This document shows, one piece after another, positions 17,362 through 25,125 of a stretch of DNA of 35,558 bases. Under the pieces are notes generated by a model. The model did no database searches. It saw only the letters and a list, made by a program, of their open reading frames with translations, and was not told the origin of the DNA. This DNA comes from Synechococcus sp. MW101C3. GTDB taxonomy: Bacteria; Cyanobacteriota; Cyanobacteriia; PCC-6307; Cyanobiaceae. Positions within the stretch are counted from its first letter, which is position 1. Each line of letters begins with the position of its first letter. Made by a program: the position numbers and the translations under genes. The stretch covers positions 1 to 35,558 of the forward strand of contig NZ_NQKX01000014.1 in NCBI RefSeq assembly GCF_002252635.1. The letters are read 5' to 3'.

Positions 17362-18402
17362 TCAGCTCACCGTGGAGCGGGGCACAGGGGAAACGGCGGT
17401 GCGGTGCAGCAGCGCCAGCACATGACGGCGGGCACGGGGGCTGGGGAAGAGCGCGGCGATCGGGCGCAGGCGACTGCGGCGGCGCTTGTGGCTGCGGATG
17501 CCGCAGAAGATGTCGTAGAGGAAATTGATGCCGTCGTGGCGGGTTTCAAACAACCCCAGCCGCTGCGGTGAGCCTTTGGATTCGAGCAGATCCTGGGTGG
17601 CGCGGTAGGCGTCCTGATACTCGAACCAGGGAATCGAGGGCCAGAGATGGTGAACAAGGTGATAGTTCTGGCCCATGATCAGCCAGTTCATCACGCGACT
17701 GGGATACACCCGGGCGTTCTGCCAGCGGTTGCGCGAAAGGAAGGGGCGGTGAGGCAGATAGTCGAAGAAGAGGCCCAGTGTGACACCCACCATCAGAGCC
17801 GAAGCGAACCAGACGTTGAGCACGAACGGCAGGAAGTTGAAGCGGATTGAAGCAGCCACGATCGTGAAGAACAGGGCCCGGGCCAGACCCCACTCGAGCA
17901 ACTCCCAGCGCCGCCAGAGGCGATGGCGGAAGAAGAACACTTCGTGATAGAAGAAGCGCGGCGCAATCAACCACAGCGGCCCGAACGTGGACACGATGTG
18001 GTCGGGGTCGCGCTTGGGATCGTTCACATGGGCGTGATGCTGAAGGTGCACCCGCGTGAACACCGGAAAGCTGAAGCCCAGAAGCAGCGCCGCGCCGTGG
18101 CCCATCACCGCATTCCAGAAGCGGTTGGGATGGGCGGCGTTGTGGCAGGCATCGTGGATCACCGTGCCCTCCAGGTGGAGCGCAAGGAAACCGAGCAGCA
18201 GCAGCACCGGCAACGACCAGTTGCCCACGAACCAGCCCCAGATGCAGAGCCCGGCCAGGGCGTAGCCCGCCAGAAACAGACCCACCGTGGGATTCCACGG
18301 CTCCGGCGGGTCGAGATACATCTTCGGCACCGACTGCCGCACAGGAGCCGTGCTGGCGGAGGCGGCATGCTGTTCAGGCGGGAGGGCCAGAGCTTGTGTC
18401 AT
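17362..18402 (-). CDS. crtR: Beta-carotene hydroxylase CrtR
   Basis: Adds the 3-hydroxyl to beta-ionone rings to make zeaxanthin; a di-iron membrane enzyme of the fatty-acid desaturase superfamily. The 346-residue protein has the histidine boxes HDACHNAAH, HLQHHAHVND and YHLVHHLWP, each following hydrophobic helices. It is longer than Synechocystis CrtR (about 312) through an N-terminal Ala/Pro tail of 25 residues and a basic C-terminal extension (SHKRRRSRLRP). It follows phoR on the same strand after 41 bp, a gap with a small inverted repeat (18430-18443) but no T-run, so read-through from phoR is possible. Confidence 0.93.
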   Translation of the reverse strand: MTQALALPPEQHAASASTAPVRQSVPKMYLDPPEPWNPTVGLFLAGYALAGLCIWGWFVGNWSLPVLLLLGFLALHLEGTVIHDACHNAAHPNRFWNAVMGHGAALLLGFSFPVFTRVHLQHHAHVNDPKRDPDHIVSTFGPLWLIAPRFFYHEVFFFRHRLWRRWELLEWGLARALFFTIVAASIRFNFLPFVLNVWFASALMVGVTLGLFFDYLPHRPFLSRNRWQNARVYPSRVMNWLIMGQNYHLVHHLWPSIPWFEYQDAYRATQDLLESKGSPQRLGLFETRHDGINFLYDIFCGIRSHKRRRSRLRPIAALFPSPRARRHVLALLHRTAVSPVPRSTVS

Positions 18403-18443
18403 CCCCTGATCCGACGCCCTACTGGCAATGGTGAGTCCTCACC

Positions 18444-19592
18444 TTACGGGGAAACCGAAGGAAGGGGCGACTCGCCCCGCGGCAGCACCAGCTCCACCAG
18501 CGCACCACCGGCTGGATGGTTGCGAGCCTCCACCCGACCGCCGTGGGTGAGGGCAATCTGCTGCACGATCGCCAGGCCGAGGCCGCTGCCGGAGCGGCGG
18601 CTGCGCACCCGGGAGGGATCACCGCGGTAGAAGCGCTCGAACAGATGCTTGAGGTCAGTGTCGCTGAACCCACAGCCGCGATCGCGCACCGTGAGCTCCC
18701 ACCACTGCCCCGTGCCGCTGATGCCCACGTCGATCGCGGTGCCGTCGGGGGTGTAGCGCAGGGCGTTATCGAGCAGGTTGAGCAGAGCCCGGTGCAAGCG
18801 GCTCCCATCCCCCCGCAGCGGCGCGCTTGGGCAGGCCGCCAGATCGAGGCTCACGGCGCGCTGGTCGGCCAGGGGGCGCAGGCTGCTCCAGGCCTCCGCC
18901 AGCAGGTCGCGCAGGTCGAGGCAGCGGTAGCGCTCGTCATCGCCGGGGAGGCTGTTCTCCAGCCGCGACAACTCCAGCAGGTCCCCCACCAGCTCCCGCA
19001 ACCGCTCCAGCTCACGTTGCAGCCGCTCGATCAGCACGACGTTGGAACGGGTGGCCTGGGCGGCCAGGCTGTCGCCCACCAGCAGCAGGGCCGTGAGGGG
19101 CGTCTTGAGCTCATGGGCCACATCACTCACCCAGCGGCTCTGTTGATCAAGCTGGGATTCGAGCGAGCGGCGGCTGCTGAGCCACACCGCCATCCAGCCG
19201 TCCTCTCCGGGCAGCAGGGTGGCTTCCAGCGGCTCGGCCCCGAGGCTCCACTCCACCCGCTGGGCCCGCTCCAGCCGGCGGGAGCGCTGGACTGCCTCCT
19301 CCAGCTCGGGTGAATGAACCAGCTGGCTGAGCTCTTCGCCACGCAACAGCGAATCGGCGGGCAGCTGCAGCAGATACTCAGCCTTGGTGTTGATCGCCTG
19401 GATGGTGCTGGCCCGATCGAGGGCCAGCCAACCGTGCGGGGCCGCATTCAGCCAGGCGAGCAGCTGGGAGCGGCTGAGCGGCGGGGCCGCCAGCGCACGG
19501 GCCTGGAGCGAACGGCGCCGCCAACTGGCGGCCGCCCGGGCCAGGCCCCAGCCGATCAGCACGCCGAAGGCCAGGGTGAGCAGAGACCTCAC
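18444..19592 (-). CDS. phoR: Phosphate-sensing histidine kinase PhoR (SphS)
   Basis: Sensor kinase that phosphorylates PhoB under phosphate limitation. From the GTG at 19592 (GAGGG about 9 nt upstream) the protein has 382 residues: one membrane helix (SLLTLAFGVLIGWGLARAAA), a PAS-like region (AAPHGWLALDRASTIQAINT), the dimerisation/phosphoacceptor helix SDVAHELKTPLTALL with His160, then N-box (LLNLLDNALRYT), G1 (DRGCGFS) and G2 (GSGLGLAI) of the ATPase domain. It lacks a large periplasmic domain, as usual in cyanobacteria. The frame is open upstream, but that part overlaps phoB. It lies 13 bp after the phoB stop. The specific role is from locus context. Confidence 0.88.
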   Translation of the reverse strand: MRSLLTLAFGVLIGWGLARAAASWRRRSLQARALAAPPLSRSQLLAWLNAAPHGWLALDRASTIQAINTKAEYLLQLPADSLLRGEELSQLVHSPELEEAVQRSRRLERAQRVEWSLGAEPLEATLLPGEDGWMAVWLSSRRSLESQLDQQSRWVSDVAHELKTPLTALLLVGDSLAAQATRSNVVLIERLQRELERLRELVGDLLELSRLENSLPGDDERYRCLDLRDLLAEAWSSLRPLADQRAVSLDLAACPSAPLRGDGSRLHRALLNLLDNALRYTPDGTAIDVGISGTGQWWELTVRDRGCGFSDTDLKHLFERFYRGDPSRVRSRRSGSGLGLAIVQQIALTHGGRVEARNHPAGGALVELVLPRGESPLPSVSP

Positions 19593-19605
19593 GGGAACAG
19601 AGCCC

Positions 19606-20370
19606 TCAACCGAAGCGGTAGCCGAAGCCTCGCACTGTGAGGATGTGTTCGGGAGCGGACGGGTTGGCCTCCAGCTTTTCCCGCAACCAGCGGATGTGCA
19701 CGTCCACGGTCTTGGTGTCCACCACGTAGTCGGTGCCCCAGACCTCATCAATCAGTTGGTTGCGGTTCCAGACCCGGCCGGGGTTGTGCATGAAGAACTC
19801 CAGCAGGCGGTATTCCTTCGGCGAAAGGTTCACATTCACCCCCTCGCGGGTGACACGGAACTCATCGGGATAGAGGGTGAGACCCGCATGGCTGATGGCG
19901 GGGCGCACCGGAAAGCGCTCGGACGGGCCCTGGGAGCGGCGTAGCAGGGCGCGGCAGCGGGCCACGAGTTCACGCAGCCCGAACGGCTTGACCAGGTAAT
20001 CGTCGGCGCCGAGCTCAAGGCCAAGCACCCGATCGGTTTCGGTGTCACGGGCGCTCACCATCAGGATCGGTGTGTGGGCATCGCTGCGGCGCAGATGGCG
20101 GCACACATCCAGGCCGCCCACACCAGGCAGCATCAGATCCAGCACCACCAGATCAAAGCCACCGCTCGACGCCTGCTGGCGGGCATCGATCTGGTTGATC
20201 GCCTGACGGCCGTTGGAAGCACACACCACATCGAAACCTTCATGGCGGAGCGCCTCTTGAAGGGTGGTCCTGATGCCTTCATCGTCATCGACGATCAGCA
20301 GCCGTGGCATGGGGGTTCCGGCCCAGGGGGCATCCTGGGCTGAAGCTAGGCCAGGCTCCTGCCGGCTCAT
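19606..20370 (-). CDS. phoB: Phosphate response regulator PhoB (SphR)
   Basis: OmpR/PhoB-type response regulator of 254 residues. The receiver domain has the acidic pocket IVDDD, the phosphoacceptor Asp78 in VVLDLMLPG and Lys128 in YLVKPFG. The C-terminal winged helix has NLSPKEYRLLEFFMHNPGRV, TVDVHIRWLREKLE and TVRGFGYRFG. The start overlaps the ptrA stop by 4 bp; an ATG at codon 21 (20310), right before the receiver domain, is a serious alternative. With phoR next and pstS/ptrA upstream it is assigned as the activator of Pho-regulon promoters. Confidence 0.9.
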   Translation of the reverse strand: MSRQEPGLASAQDAPWAGTPMPRLLIVDDDEGIRTTLQEALRHEGFDVVCASNGRQAINQIDARQQASSGGFDLVVLDLMLPGVGGLDVCRHLRRSDAHTPILMVSARDTETDRVLGLELGADDYLVKPFGLRELVARCRALLRRSQGPSERFPVRPAISHAGLTLYPDEFRVTREGVNVNLSPKEYRLLEFFMHNPGRVWNRNQLIDEVWGTDYVVDTKTVDVHIRWLREKLEANPSAPEHILTVRGFGYRFG

Positions 20371-21008
20371 CGGCGCTTGGGCAGATGGCTGATCACCAGA
20401 TGGCGCTGCCCATCGATCTGCAGCCAGCCCTCTTCACGCAGCACGCCCAGCACGCGGGTGACGGTGACGCGGGTGGTGGAGAGGGCGCTGGCCAGTTCCT
20501 GATGGGTGAGCCGCAGGTTCAGCCGCAGGCCGGTGTCGCAGGCCTGGCCATAATCCTGAGCCAGCAATTCCAGGAAGCCGCGCACCCGTTCTTCCACGCG
20601 CCGCAGCCCCAGCAGCGACAGCATGGTTTCGGCCTGGCGGTAGCGCGACACCAGGGCCTGCATCATCGCCATAGCGAGATGGGGGGACTGCTCGATCTCA
20701 GCGCAGGAGAGGCAGAGCAGATCGGAATCGCAGATCGTGTAGGCGCCATAGGCCTGCACATTGGTGAGCGGCTCGCCGAAGGGTTCGTTGGGGCCGGCCA
20801 GGCCGAGCAGCAGTGCATCGCCGTGCATGGTGACGGCCTCAAGTTTCACCATGCCGCGCACCACCAGCCAGATGCTGTTCTTGATCAACGGCACACCGCT
20901 TCCGGCGGTGACGTGCAGCAGGTTGCGGTTGCGATAGCTGGTTTCGAGGATGTCTCGAATGGCGCCGCTGCGGCCGGCATCACGGAAAGGTGTCGAAACC
21001 ATGGCCAT
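20367..21008 (-). CDS. ptrA: CRP-family phosphate regulator PtrA
   Basis: A 213-residue CRP/FNR-type transcription factor with an N-terminal cupin-like effector domain (LLHVTAGSGVPLIK, GLAGPNEPFGEPL) and a C-terminal helix-turn-helix (LRLTHQELASALSTTRVTVT then RVLGVLREEGWLQ). In marine Synechococcus WH8102 a CRP-like regulator, PtrA, sits with phoBR and pstS and controls a second tier of phosphate-stress genes; position and fold match. The frame is open to 21110, but that part crosses the Pho-box array, so the ATG at 21008 is chosen (a second is at 21002). It is coupled to phoB by a 4-bp overlap. Confidence 0.85.
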   Translation of the reverse strand: MAMVSTPFRDAGRSGAIRDILETSYRNRNLLHVTAGSGVPLIKNSIWLVVRGMVKLEAVTMHGDALLLGLAGPNEPFGEPLTNVQAYGAYTICDSDLLCLSCAEIEQSPHLAMAMMQALVSRYRQAETMLSLLGLRRVEERVRGFLELLAQDYGQACDTGLRLNLRLTHQELASALSTTRVTVTRVLGVLREEGWLQIDGQRHLVISHLPKRR

Positions 21009-21051
21009 CACCCGGGGACACCATTGAGCGTATGGAGGACTACCGACAACG

Positions 21052-21092
21052 AGGCAAAGGCCGGATAAGCAGTCGGTTAAGCAGCGGCTAAG
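21052..21092 (-). promoter_or_regulatory. Pho-box-like array upstream of ptrA
   Basis: Read on the minus strand there are four copies of a CTTAACCT-like octamer: CTTAGCCG (21085-21092), CTTAACCG (21074-21081), CTTATCCG (21062-21069) and CTTTGCCT (21052-21059). Start-to-start spacings are 11, 12 and 10 bp. Cyanobacterial Pho boxes are direct repeats of CTTAACCT-type octamers at 11-bp spacing, bound by PhoB/SphR. The array ends 43 bp before the ptrA start, so PhoB probably drives ptrA-phoB-phoR. Confidence 0.72.
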
Positions 21093-21199
21093 GCCCCGGG
21101 CGGCGAGCAAGGCACAAGGGCTGGGGCGCCCCCAATCGGGTGCAATGTTTCAAAGAGGCTGCGGGTCAAGACAAGTTCAAGACCAAGATCAACGCCCCT

Positions 21200-21229
21200 C
21201 AAAAAGAAAGGGGGGCCGAAGCCCCCCTT
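21200..21229 (-). terminator. Intrinsic terminator of pstS
   Basis: On the minus strand a 9-bp stem (21221-21229 with 21208-21216) closes a UUCG tetraloop, with a T5 run shortly after (21201-21205). It lies 57 bp beyond the pstS stop and separates it from the ptrA-phoBR unit. Confidence 0.9.
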
Positions 21230-21285
21230 GCGTTCAGGAACGACCGAGATAGCCCTTCCGGATGGCGATAACGAGCGCCTGAGGG

Positions 21286-22266
21286 TCAGGAGCCGATGTT
21301 GGCGATGGCCTTGCGGGCGCTGCTGAGGATGGCGCCGCGCAGGGGCACATATCCGAGGTCGTCGGCCTTGCCCTGGGCGGCAGGGCTGAGCAGATGGGTC
21401 ATGGCCGTGCGGATCGAGCTGGCCTTGGCGCCATTGCCCTTGCGATAGGCAAGCACCCAGGTGAGGGTGGCGATCGGATAGCTCTCAGCGCCCGCCGGGT
21501 TGGCATCTTCACCCGCCAGCATGGCGTTCAGTTTGATGTTGTTGAGGGCGGCGGCACCGCTCTTGAGGTTGGGGAGCACGAACTTGCCCGCCTTGTTCTG
21601 GACGGCAGCCGCGCGGATCTTGCCCTTCACGAAGGCCTGGTTCAGGTAGCCGATCGAGCCGGGGGTGTTCTGGATGATGCCAGCTACACCTTCGTTGCCC
21701 TTGCCGCCCACACCGACGGGCCACTTGACGGCTTTGCCTTCACCCACGCGGCTCTTCCAGGCCGGTGAGAAGGAGGACAGGGAGTTGGTGAACGCGAAGG
21801 TGGTGCCGGAGCCGTCGGAGCGGTGAACCACGGAGATCCGGCCGGGCTTGCAACCCAGTTGCTTCCAGTCGTTGATCACGCCCAAGAACACATCAGCGGC
21901 CTGCTTCTGGGTGAGCTTGAGGTTGCAACCGGGCTGGTTGAAGGCGATCGCGATCGTGCCGCCCACTGTGGGGAACTGGACCACACCACGGCTCACTTTG
22001 GCAGCATCAGCGGCGCTGATCGGCTCGTCGGTGGCACCGAAATCAACAGTGCCAGCGATGAATTGGCGCACACCAGCACCTGAACCAACCGACTGATAAT
22101 TGATCCTCGGACCGCCGCCAGCTGCCAGATCAGCAAAGGCACGTTGGTAGAATGGTGCTGGGAATGAAGCGCCGGCTCCATTGAGTGCGGTCTGTGCTGT
22201 AGCCGCCGCACCAACGCCGAGAACAGCAAGAGAACCAAAAACCAGGGCCTTCTTCGCGAAGGTCAT
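21286..22266 (-). CDS. pstS: Phosphate ABC transporter substrate-binding protein PstS
   Basis: Periplasmic high-affinity phosphate-binding protein feeding PstCAB. The 326-residue precursor has a signal peptide (KKALVFGSLAVLGVGAAATA, cleavage near AQT). Phosphate-ligand regions are NGAGASFPAPFYQ, QSVGSGAGVRQF, DFGATDEPIS and VVHRSDGSGTTFAF. No pstC/A/B genes are in the window, a common picocyanobacterial situation with pstS copies away from the permease. Preceded by a Pho-box candidate and followed by its own terminator. Confidence 0.96.
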   Translation of the reverse strand: MTFAKKALVFGSLAVLGVGAAATAQTALNGAGASFPAPFYQRAFADLAAGGGPRINYQSVGSGAGVRQFIAGTVDFGATDEPISAADAAKVSRGVVQFPTVGGTIAIAFNQPGCNLKLTQKQAADVFLGVINDWKQLGCKPGRISVVHRSDGSGTTFAFTNSLSSFSPAWKSRVGEGKAVKWPVGVGGKGNEGVAGIIQNTPGSIGYLNQAFVKGKIRAAAVQNKAGKFVLPNLKSGAAALNNIKLNAMLAGEDANPAGAESYPIATLTWVLAYRKGNGAKASSIRTAMTHLLSPAAQGKADDLGYVPLRGAILSSARKAIANIGS

Positions 22267-22319
22267 TGGAGCAGCCAGTTGAAAGACTCCTGATAGTTAG
22301 CAGCGCCAGATGACCAGGC

Positions 22320-22349
22320 GTGTAATGGAACGGTTAAGAGCCTGTCAAG
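22320..22349 (-). promoter_or_regulatory. Pho-box candidate and -35 element upstream of pstS
   Basis: On the minus strand CTTGACAG (22342-22349), CTTAACCG (22331-22338) and CATTACAC (22320-22327) follow each other at exactly 11 bp. The middle unit matches the CTTAACCT consensus at 7 of 8 positions, the outer two at 5 and 4. The first unit contains TTGACA, so the box overlaps a possible -35. It ends 53 bp before the pstS start codon. Confidence 0.6.
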
Positions 22350-22512
22350 ATCAGAGATGAATGGAACATTCTCAGCGCGAACGGGCTGTTCATGAACGAA
22401 ACAACAGATCAAATCGTGTAGAGAGCAACTCCCGCCTGCAGGCCAAGCTGTCTCTGCCGGCCACGCCGGCAGCGCCTGACCGCACCCTCTTCCGGACACA
22501 CCCCTCCCGTTC

Positions 22513-23163
22513 ATGTCTCAGCTGCAGCAACCCTTCGAGCCCCTGCCGCCGCCGCCAGAGGCCGAGGCACTGATCGAAGTGCCGGTGGCGGAGCTGCAGC
22601 CCACCCAGATGTGCATCGGCATGGCGGAGGTGCTGCACCGGCGCGCCGACTTCCGAGGCGAACCCGACAAGCAGCGGCGCAACTACCTGCGGAAGAAGCC
22701 GGTGCCGCTGGCGCGCAGCGCCGCTGGCGGCCTCTGGATGGTGGACCGGCACCACCGCCTGCGCGGCCTGCTGGATGTGGACCCCGGGGCCACCGCCTAC
22801 GGCTACGTGGTGCGTCAGCTCGACCACAGCGACCGGCCCTCAGTGCTGCGGGAGTTGCAGGCGCTGGGCTGGCTGTATCTGTTCGACGGCCGCGGCCAGG
22901 GCCCCTTGCCGCCGGAGCGGCTGCCCAGCAGCCTGCTGGACCTGCACGACGACCCTTACCGCAGCCTGGTGTGGAAGCTGAAGCGGGAGGGGGTGATCGA
23001 GGCGGCCCCTCTGATTCCCTTCCATGAGTTCCGCTGGGGGGCCTGGCTGCGTAGCCGTTACCTGCCACCGTTCACCTCCCTGCGACTGGAGCCGGCCCTG
23101 CCGGCCGCCCGCGCCCTGGCACGCTCCCAGGCCGCCTCGCGGCTGGCGGGCTGGAAAGGCTGA
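22513..23163 (+). CDS. ParB-like (ParBc_2 type) protein
   Basis: A 216-residue soluble protein. The N-terminal part has VPVAELQPTQMCIGMAEVLH and a central WMVDRHHRLRGLLDV motif, the pattern of the ParB-like nuclease fold variant (ParBc_2) in which Asp-Arg-His-His replaces the usual DGxHR. The second half (DDPYRSLVWKLKREGVIE, PFHEFRWGAWLRSRYLPP) is the usual extension of this subfamily. Members are annotated as chromosome partitioning or ParB/sulfiredoxin-like, but lack the helix-turn-helix of true ParB, and nothing here links it to parA or parS. Activity unknown. Divergent from pstS. Confidence 0.78.
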   Translation: MSQLQQPFEPLPPPPEAEALIEVPVAELQPTQMCIGMAEVLHRRADFRGEPDKQRRNYLRKKPVPLARSAAGGLWMVDRHHRLRGLLDVDPGATAYGYVVRQLDHSDRPSVLRELQALGWLYLFDGRGQGPLPPERLPSSLLDLHDDPYRSLVWKLKREGVIEAAPLIPFHEFRWGAWLRSRYLPPFTSLRLEPALPAARALARSQAASRLAGWKG

Positions 23164-23184
23164 GGGCTGAGAGCTAGTAGCTGA

Positions 23185-23373
23185 TCACGCAGCAGCTGGA
23201 GGAACCCGGTGCAGGGGATTCCCAGGCTTGACGGCGTTCTGCAGCCGGTCGCGGTCCGCGAGGGCGGAGTCGTGTGCCCGCTCCCGGAAGGCGGTGGTGA
23301 CGGTGGTGACGGTCAAGACCAGCACGGCGCTTCCAGCCACGGCCAGGAGCGCCAGCCGTCCTGTGCCGACCAC
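23185..23373 (-). CDS. Small membrane-anchored hypothetical protein
   Basis: A 62-residue frame from a GTG start: one N-terminal hydrophobic helix (GRLALLAVAGSAVLVLTVTT) followed by a charged stretch (RERAHDSALADRDRLQNAVK) and a Pro/Ala end (PGNPLHRVPPAAA). The ordered helix-then-polar layout looks like a genuine anchored peptide, but I recognise no family and the start is not certain. It is convergent with the ParB-like gene 21 bp away. Confidence 0.42.
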   Translation of the reverse strand: MVGTGRLALLAVAGSAVLVLTVTTVTTAFRERAHDSALADRDRLQNAVKPGNPLHRVPPAAA

Positions 23374-23496
23374 CGCCGGTGTGGCATTGCGAACAGAACC
23401 TTGGCGGGTTGGGGGACAGCCGGGTGCGTGCCAGGGGGAAACCCACCCTGGAGGAATCGGCCAGCGCCCATACGGTGAAGGGAATGGCGGTCAGGC

Positions 23497-24312
23497 ATGC
23501 AGAGCCACGGGTTCGGCTTCTACGTGGTGGTGTTCTTCGCGGTGATCGTGCTGCGCTACTTCCTCGTGGCCGGAATCTCCCATCTGCTGTTGTACCGATC
23601 GGAGCCGACGGGCGCCACGGCGATCATGGCCGCAGCGGCTTCGTCGCAGCCTCCGGCGATCGGCCGCCGCCCCTCGCGCCGCTGGATCGGCCATGACATC
23701 CGGCTCTCGATGATGTCGGCGGCGATCTTCGCACTGGCGACCGCCGCGATGATGACGGCCTACAACCATGGCTTCACCCTGCTATACGACGGCACCAGCA
23801 TGCGTGGCCTGCTCTATGCCGCGTTCAGCTATGGCGCCGTGCTGATCCTGCAGGACGGTTATTTTTTCGCCACCCATCGGTTGTTCCATCACCCTGCCCT
23901 GTTCGCGCGCTGGCATCAGGGTCATCACCGATCGCCGTGCCCTACACCCTGGACCTCCTTCGCTTTCGATCCGGCCGAAGCGGCGGTCCAGGCGGTGTTC
24001 CTCGTGGCGATCGTGTTCGTGGTGCCCCTCCATGTGGTGACCCTGCTGGCGGTGCTCACCACCATGAGCGTGTGGGCGGTGGTGAACCACCTCGGCCTCG
24101 ATCACCTGCCCGGTTCATTTCCGCACCACTGGCTGGGACGCTGGGTGATCGGCCCCCAGCATCATTCGCTCCACCACCGCAGGCACAGCGTTCACTTCGG
24201 TCTTTATTTCACGTTCTGGGACATCCTCTGCGGCACCCAGGATCCTGTCTATAGCAGGGAACTGAGCCCTCGTCCAGAGCCATCATGCCCAGTGTCGCCA
24301 GGGACCAGCTAA
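23497..24312 (+). CDS. Sterol desaturase / fatty acid hydroxylase family protein
   Basis: A 271-residue membrane protein with about five hydrophobic segments. The di-iron histidine motifs of the family appear in order: HRLFHH, HQGHH and, near the C-terminus, HHSLHHRRHSVHFG, with NHLGLDH between. Family members hydroxylate or desaturate sterols, fatty acids or carotenoids. Cyanobacteria do not generally make sterols, so a lipid or carotenoid substrate is more likely. It differs in motif spacing from CrtR in this window. The 40-residue stretch after helix 1 (Ala/Ser/Pro/Arg-rich) is poorly conserved. It stands alone on the plus strand. Confidence 0.82.
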   Translation: MQSHGFGFYVVVFFAVIVLRYFLVAGISHLLLYRSEPTGATAIMAAAASSQPPAIGRRPSRRWIGHDIRLSMMSAAIFALATAAMMTAYNHGFTLLYDGTSMRGLLYAAFSYGAVLILQDGYFFATHRLFHHPALFARWHQGHHRSPCPTPWTSFAFDPAEAAVQAVFLVAIVFVVPLHVVTLLAVLTTMSVWAVVNHLGLDHLPGSFPHHWLGRWVIGPQHHSLHHRRHSVHFGLYFTFWDILCGTQDPVYSRELSPRPEPSCPVSPGTS

Positions 24313-24409
24313 GCGAAGACGCTCCATTTTCGGGCTCGGTCATACGATGTTGCCGCTGGATCGCAGCTTGAATTGGCCACCCACTTGCAGAGGCATACCC
24401 TTCGATTGC

Positions 24410-24428
24410 TATGTTGAAGACGTCTTCA
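24410..24428 (+). promoter_or_regulatory. Extended -10 and 14-bp palindrome in the cyAbrB leader
   Basis: TATGTT (24410-24415) preceded by TG forms a possible extended -10. It abuts a perfect 14-bp palindrome, TGAAGACGTCTTCA (24415-24428), which ends 13 bp before the ATG of the cyAbrB gene. A dimeric protein bound here would block initiation, so it is a candidate operator. The promoter call is weak (a TTGCAG -35 would be at 19-bp spacing). Confidence 0.5.
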
Positions 24429-24441
24429 GGCGCATCCGAAC

Positions 24442-24813
24442 ATGCTCACTGGATCTGATTTGCTGGCCAAAGTCAAGGAGCTTGGCGATGCCTCCAAGTC
24501 TGAGCTCGTCCGCAGCTGCGGTTATCTCAGCACCAAGAAGGACGGCACCGAGCGGCTCAACTTCACGGCCTTCTACGAAGCTCTGCTGGAAGCCAAAGGC
24601 GTGAGCCTCGGCAATGGCGCGGGCTCACCGGTCAGCAAGGGCGGCCGCAAACTCAGCTTCGTGGCCACCGTGCAAGGCAATGGCAACCTGCTGGTGGGCA
24701 AGGCCTACACCGGTCTGCTCGATCTCAAACCCGGCGATGAGTTCGAACTGAAGCTGGGCCGCAAGCAGATCCGCCTCGTGCCGGTCGGCGGCGACGACAC
24801 CGACGAAGACTGA
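24442..24813 (+). CDS. AbrB-family transcriptional regulator (cyAbrB)
   Basis: A 123-residue DNA-binding protein of the cyanobacterial AbrB type. These regulate carbon/nitrogen balance, hydrogenase and stress genes. The N-terminal half (TGSDLLAKVKELGDASKSEL, VRSCGYLSTKKDGTERLNF, FYEALLEAKG) is the cyanobacteria-specific part and the C-terminal half (NGNLLVGKAYTGLLDLKPGD then EFELKLGRKQIRLV) is the swapped AbrB-like domain, here at the C-terminus as in all cyAbrBs. It ends in an acidic DDTDED tail. cyAbrB1 versus cyAbrB2 is not decided; the sequence layout fits the conserved essential form. Preceded by a perfect palindrome. Confidence 0.92.
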   Translation: MLTGSDLLAKVKELGDASKSELVRSCGYLSTKKDGTERLNFTAFYEALLEAKGVSLGNGAGSPVSKGGRKLSFVATVQGNGNLLVGKAYTGLLDLKPGDEFELKLGRKQIRLVPVGGDDTDED

Positions 24814-24830
24814 TCGTCGGCCCTGAGCGA

Positions 24831-25082
24831 TCAACCCTGGGCGAAGGGTGTTGCAGCCAGTTGCTGGCGCAGCCGATCAATTGACCGACCGGTCCTATCG
24901 TGCTGCGCCACCCAAACGAGCGGGCACAGGATCAACGAGAAGCCCAGGGTGAGCGGGACCAGTCCCAGCGCCCACAGGATGCATCGGTTACCGCAGAGAT
25001 AGTGCACCCGCTGGTGCTCGTTGATCATTCCGTACCGCCGGGCGGCCATCACGATCGCCTGTTCTTCTTCCGTCAGTCCCAT
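24831..25082 (-). CDS. Small membrane hypothetical protein
   Basis: An 83-residue protein from the ATG at 25082 (a TTG two codons earlier is possible). N-terminus MGLTEEEQAIVMAARRYGMI is amphipathic, then CGNRCILWALGLVPLTLGFS and LILCPLVWVA form one long or two short membrane helices, followed by a basic C-terminal helix (RTGRSIDRLRQQLAA). Three cysteines cluster at the membrane edge. I do not recognise the family. It converges on cyAbrB with an 17-bp gap. Confidence 0.6.
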   Translation of the reverse strand: MGLTEEEQAIVMAARRYGMINEHQRVHYLCGNRCILWALGLVPLTLGFSLILCPLVWVAQHDRTGRSIDRLRQQLAATPFAQG

Positions 25083-25125
25083 CGCCAAGGGGCTCTTGAA
25101 GGCGCAGAACTGTTGTAGAGGCCCA

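Noticed and set aside
18430-18443. Terminator between phoR and crtR
   Set aside because: The inverted repeat is only 5-6 bp with no T-run, so it is not called as a terminator.
22513-23163. Chromosome origin or partition locus
   Set aside because: The ParB-like protein lacks a helix-turn-helix, and there is no parA, dnaA, dnaN or DnaA-box cluster nearby.
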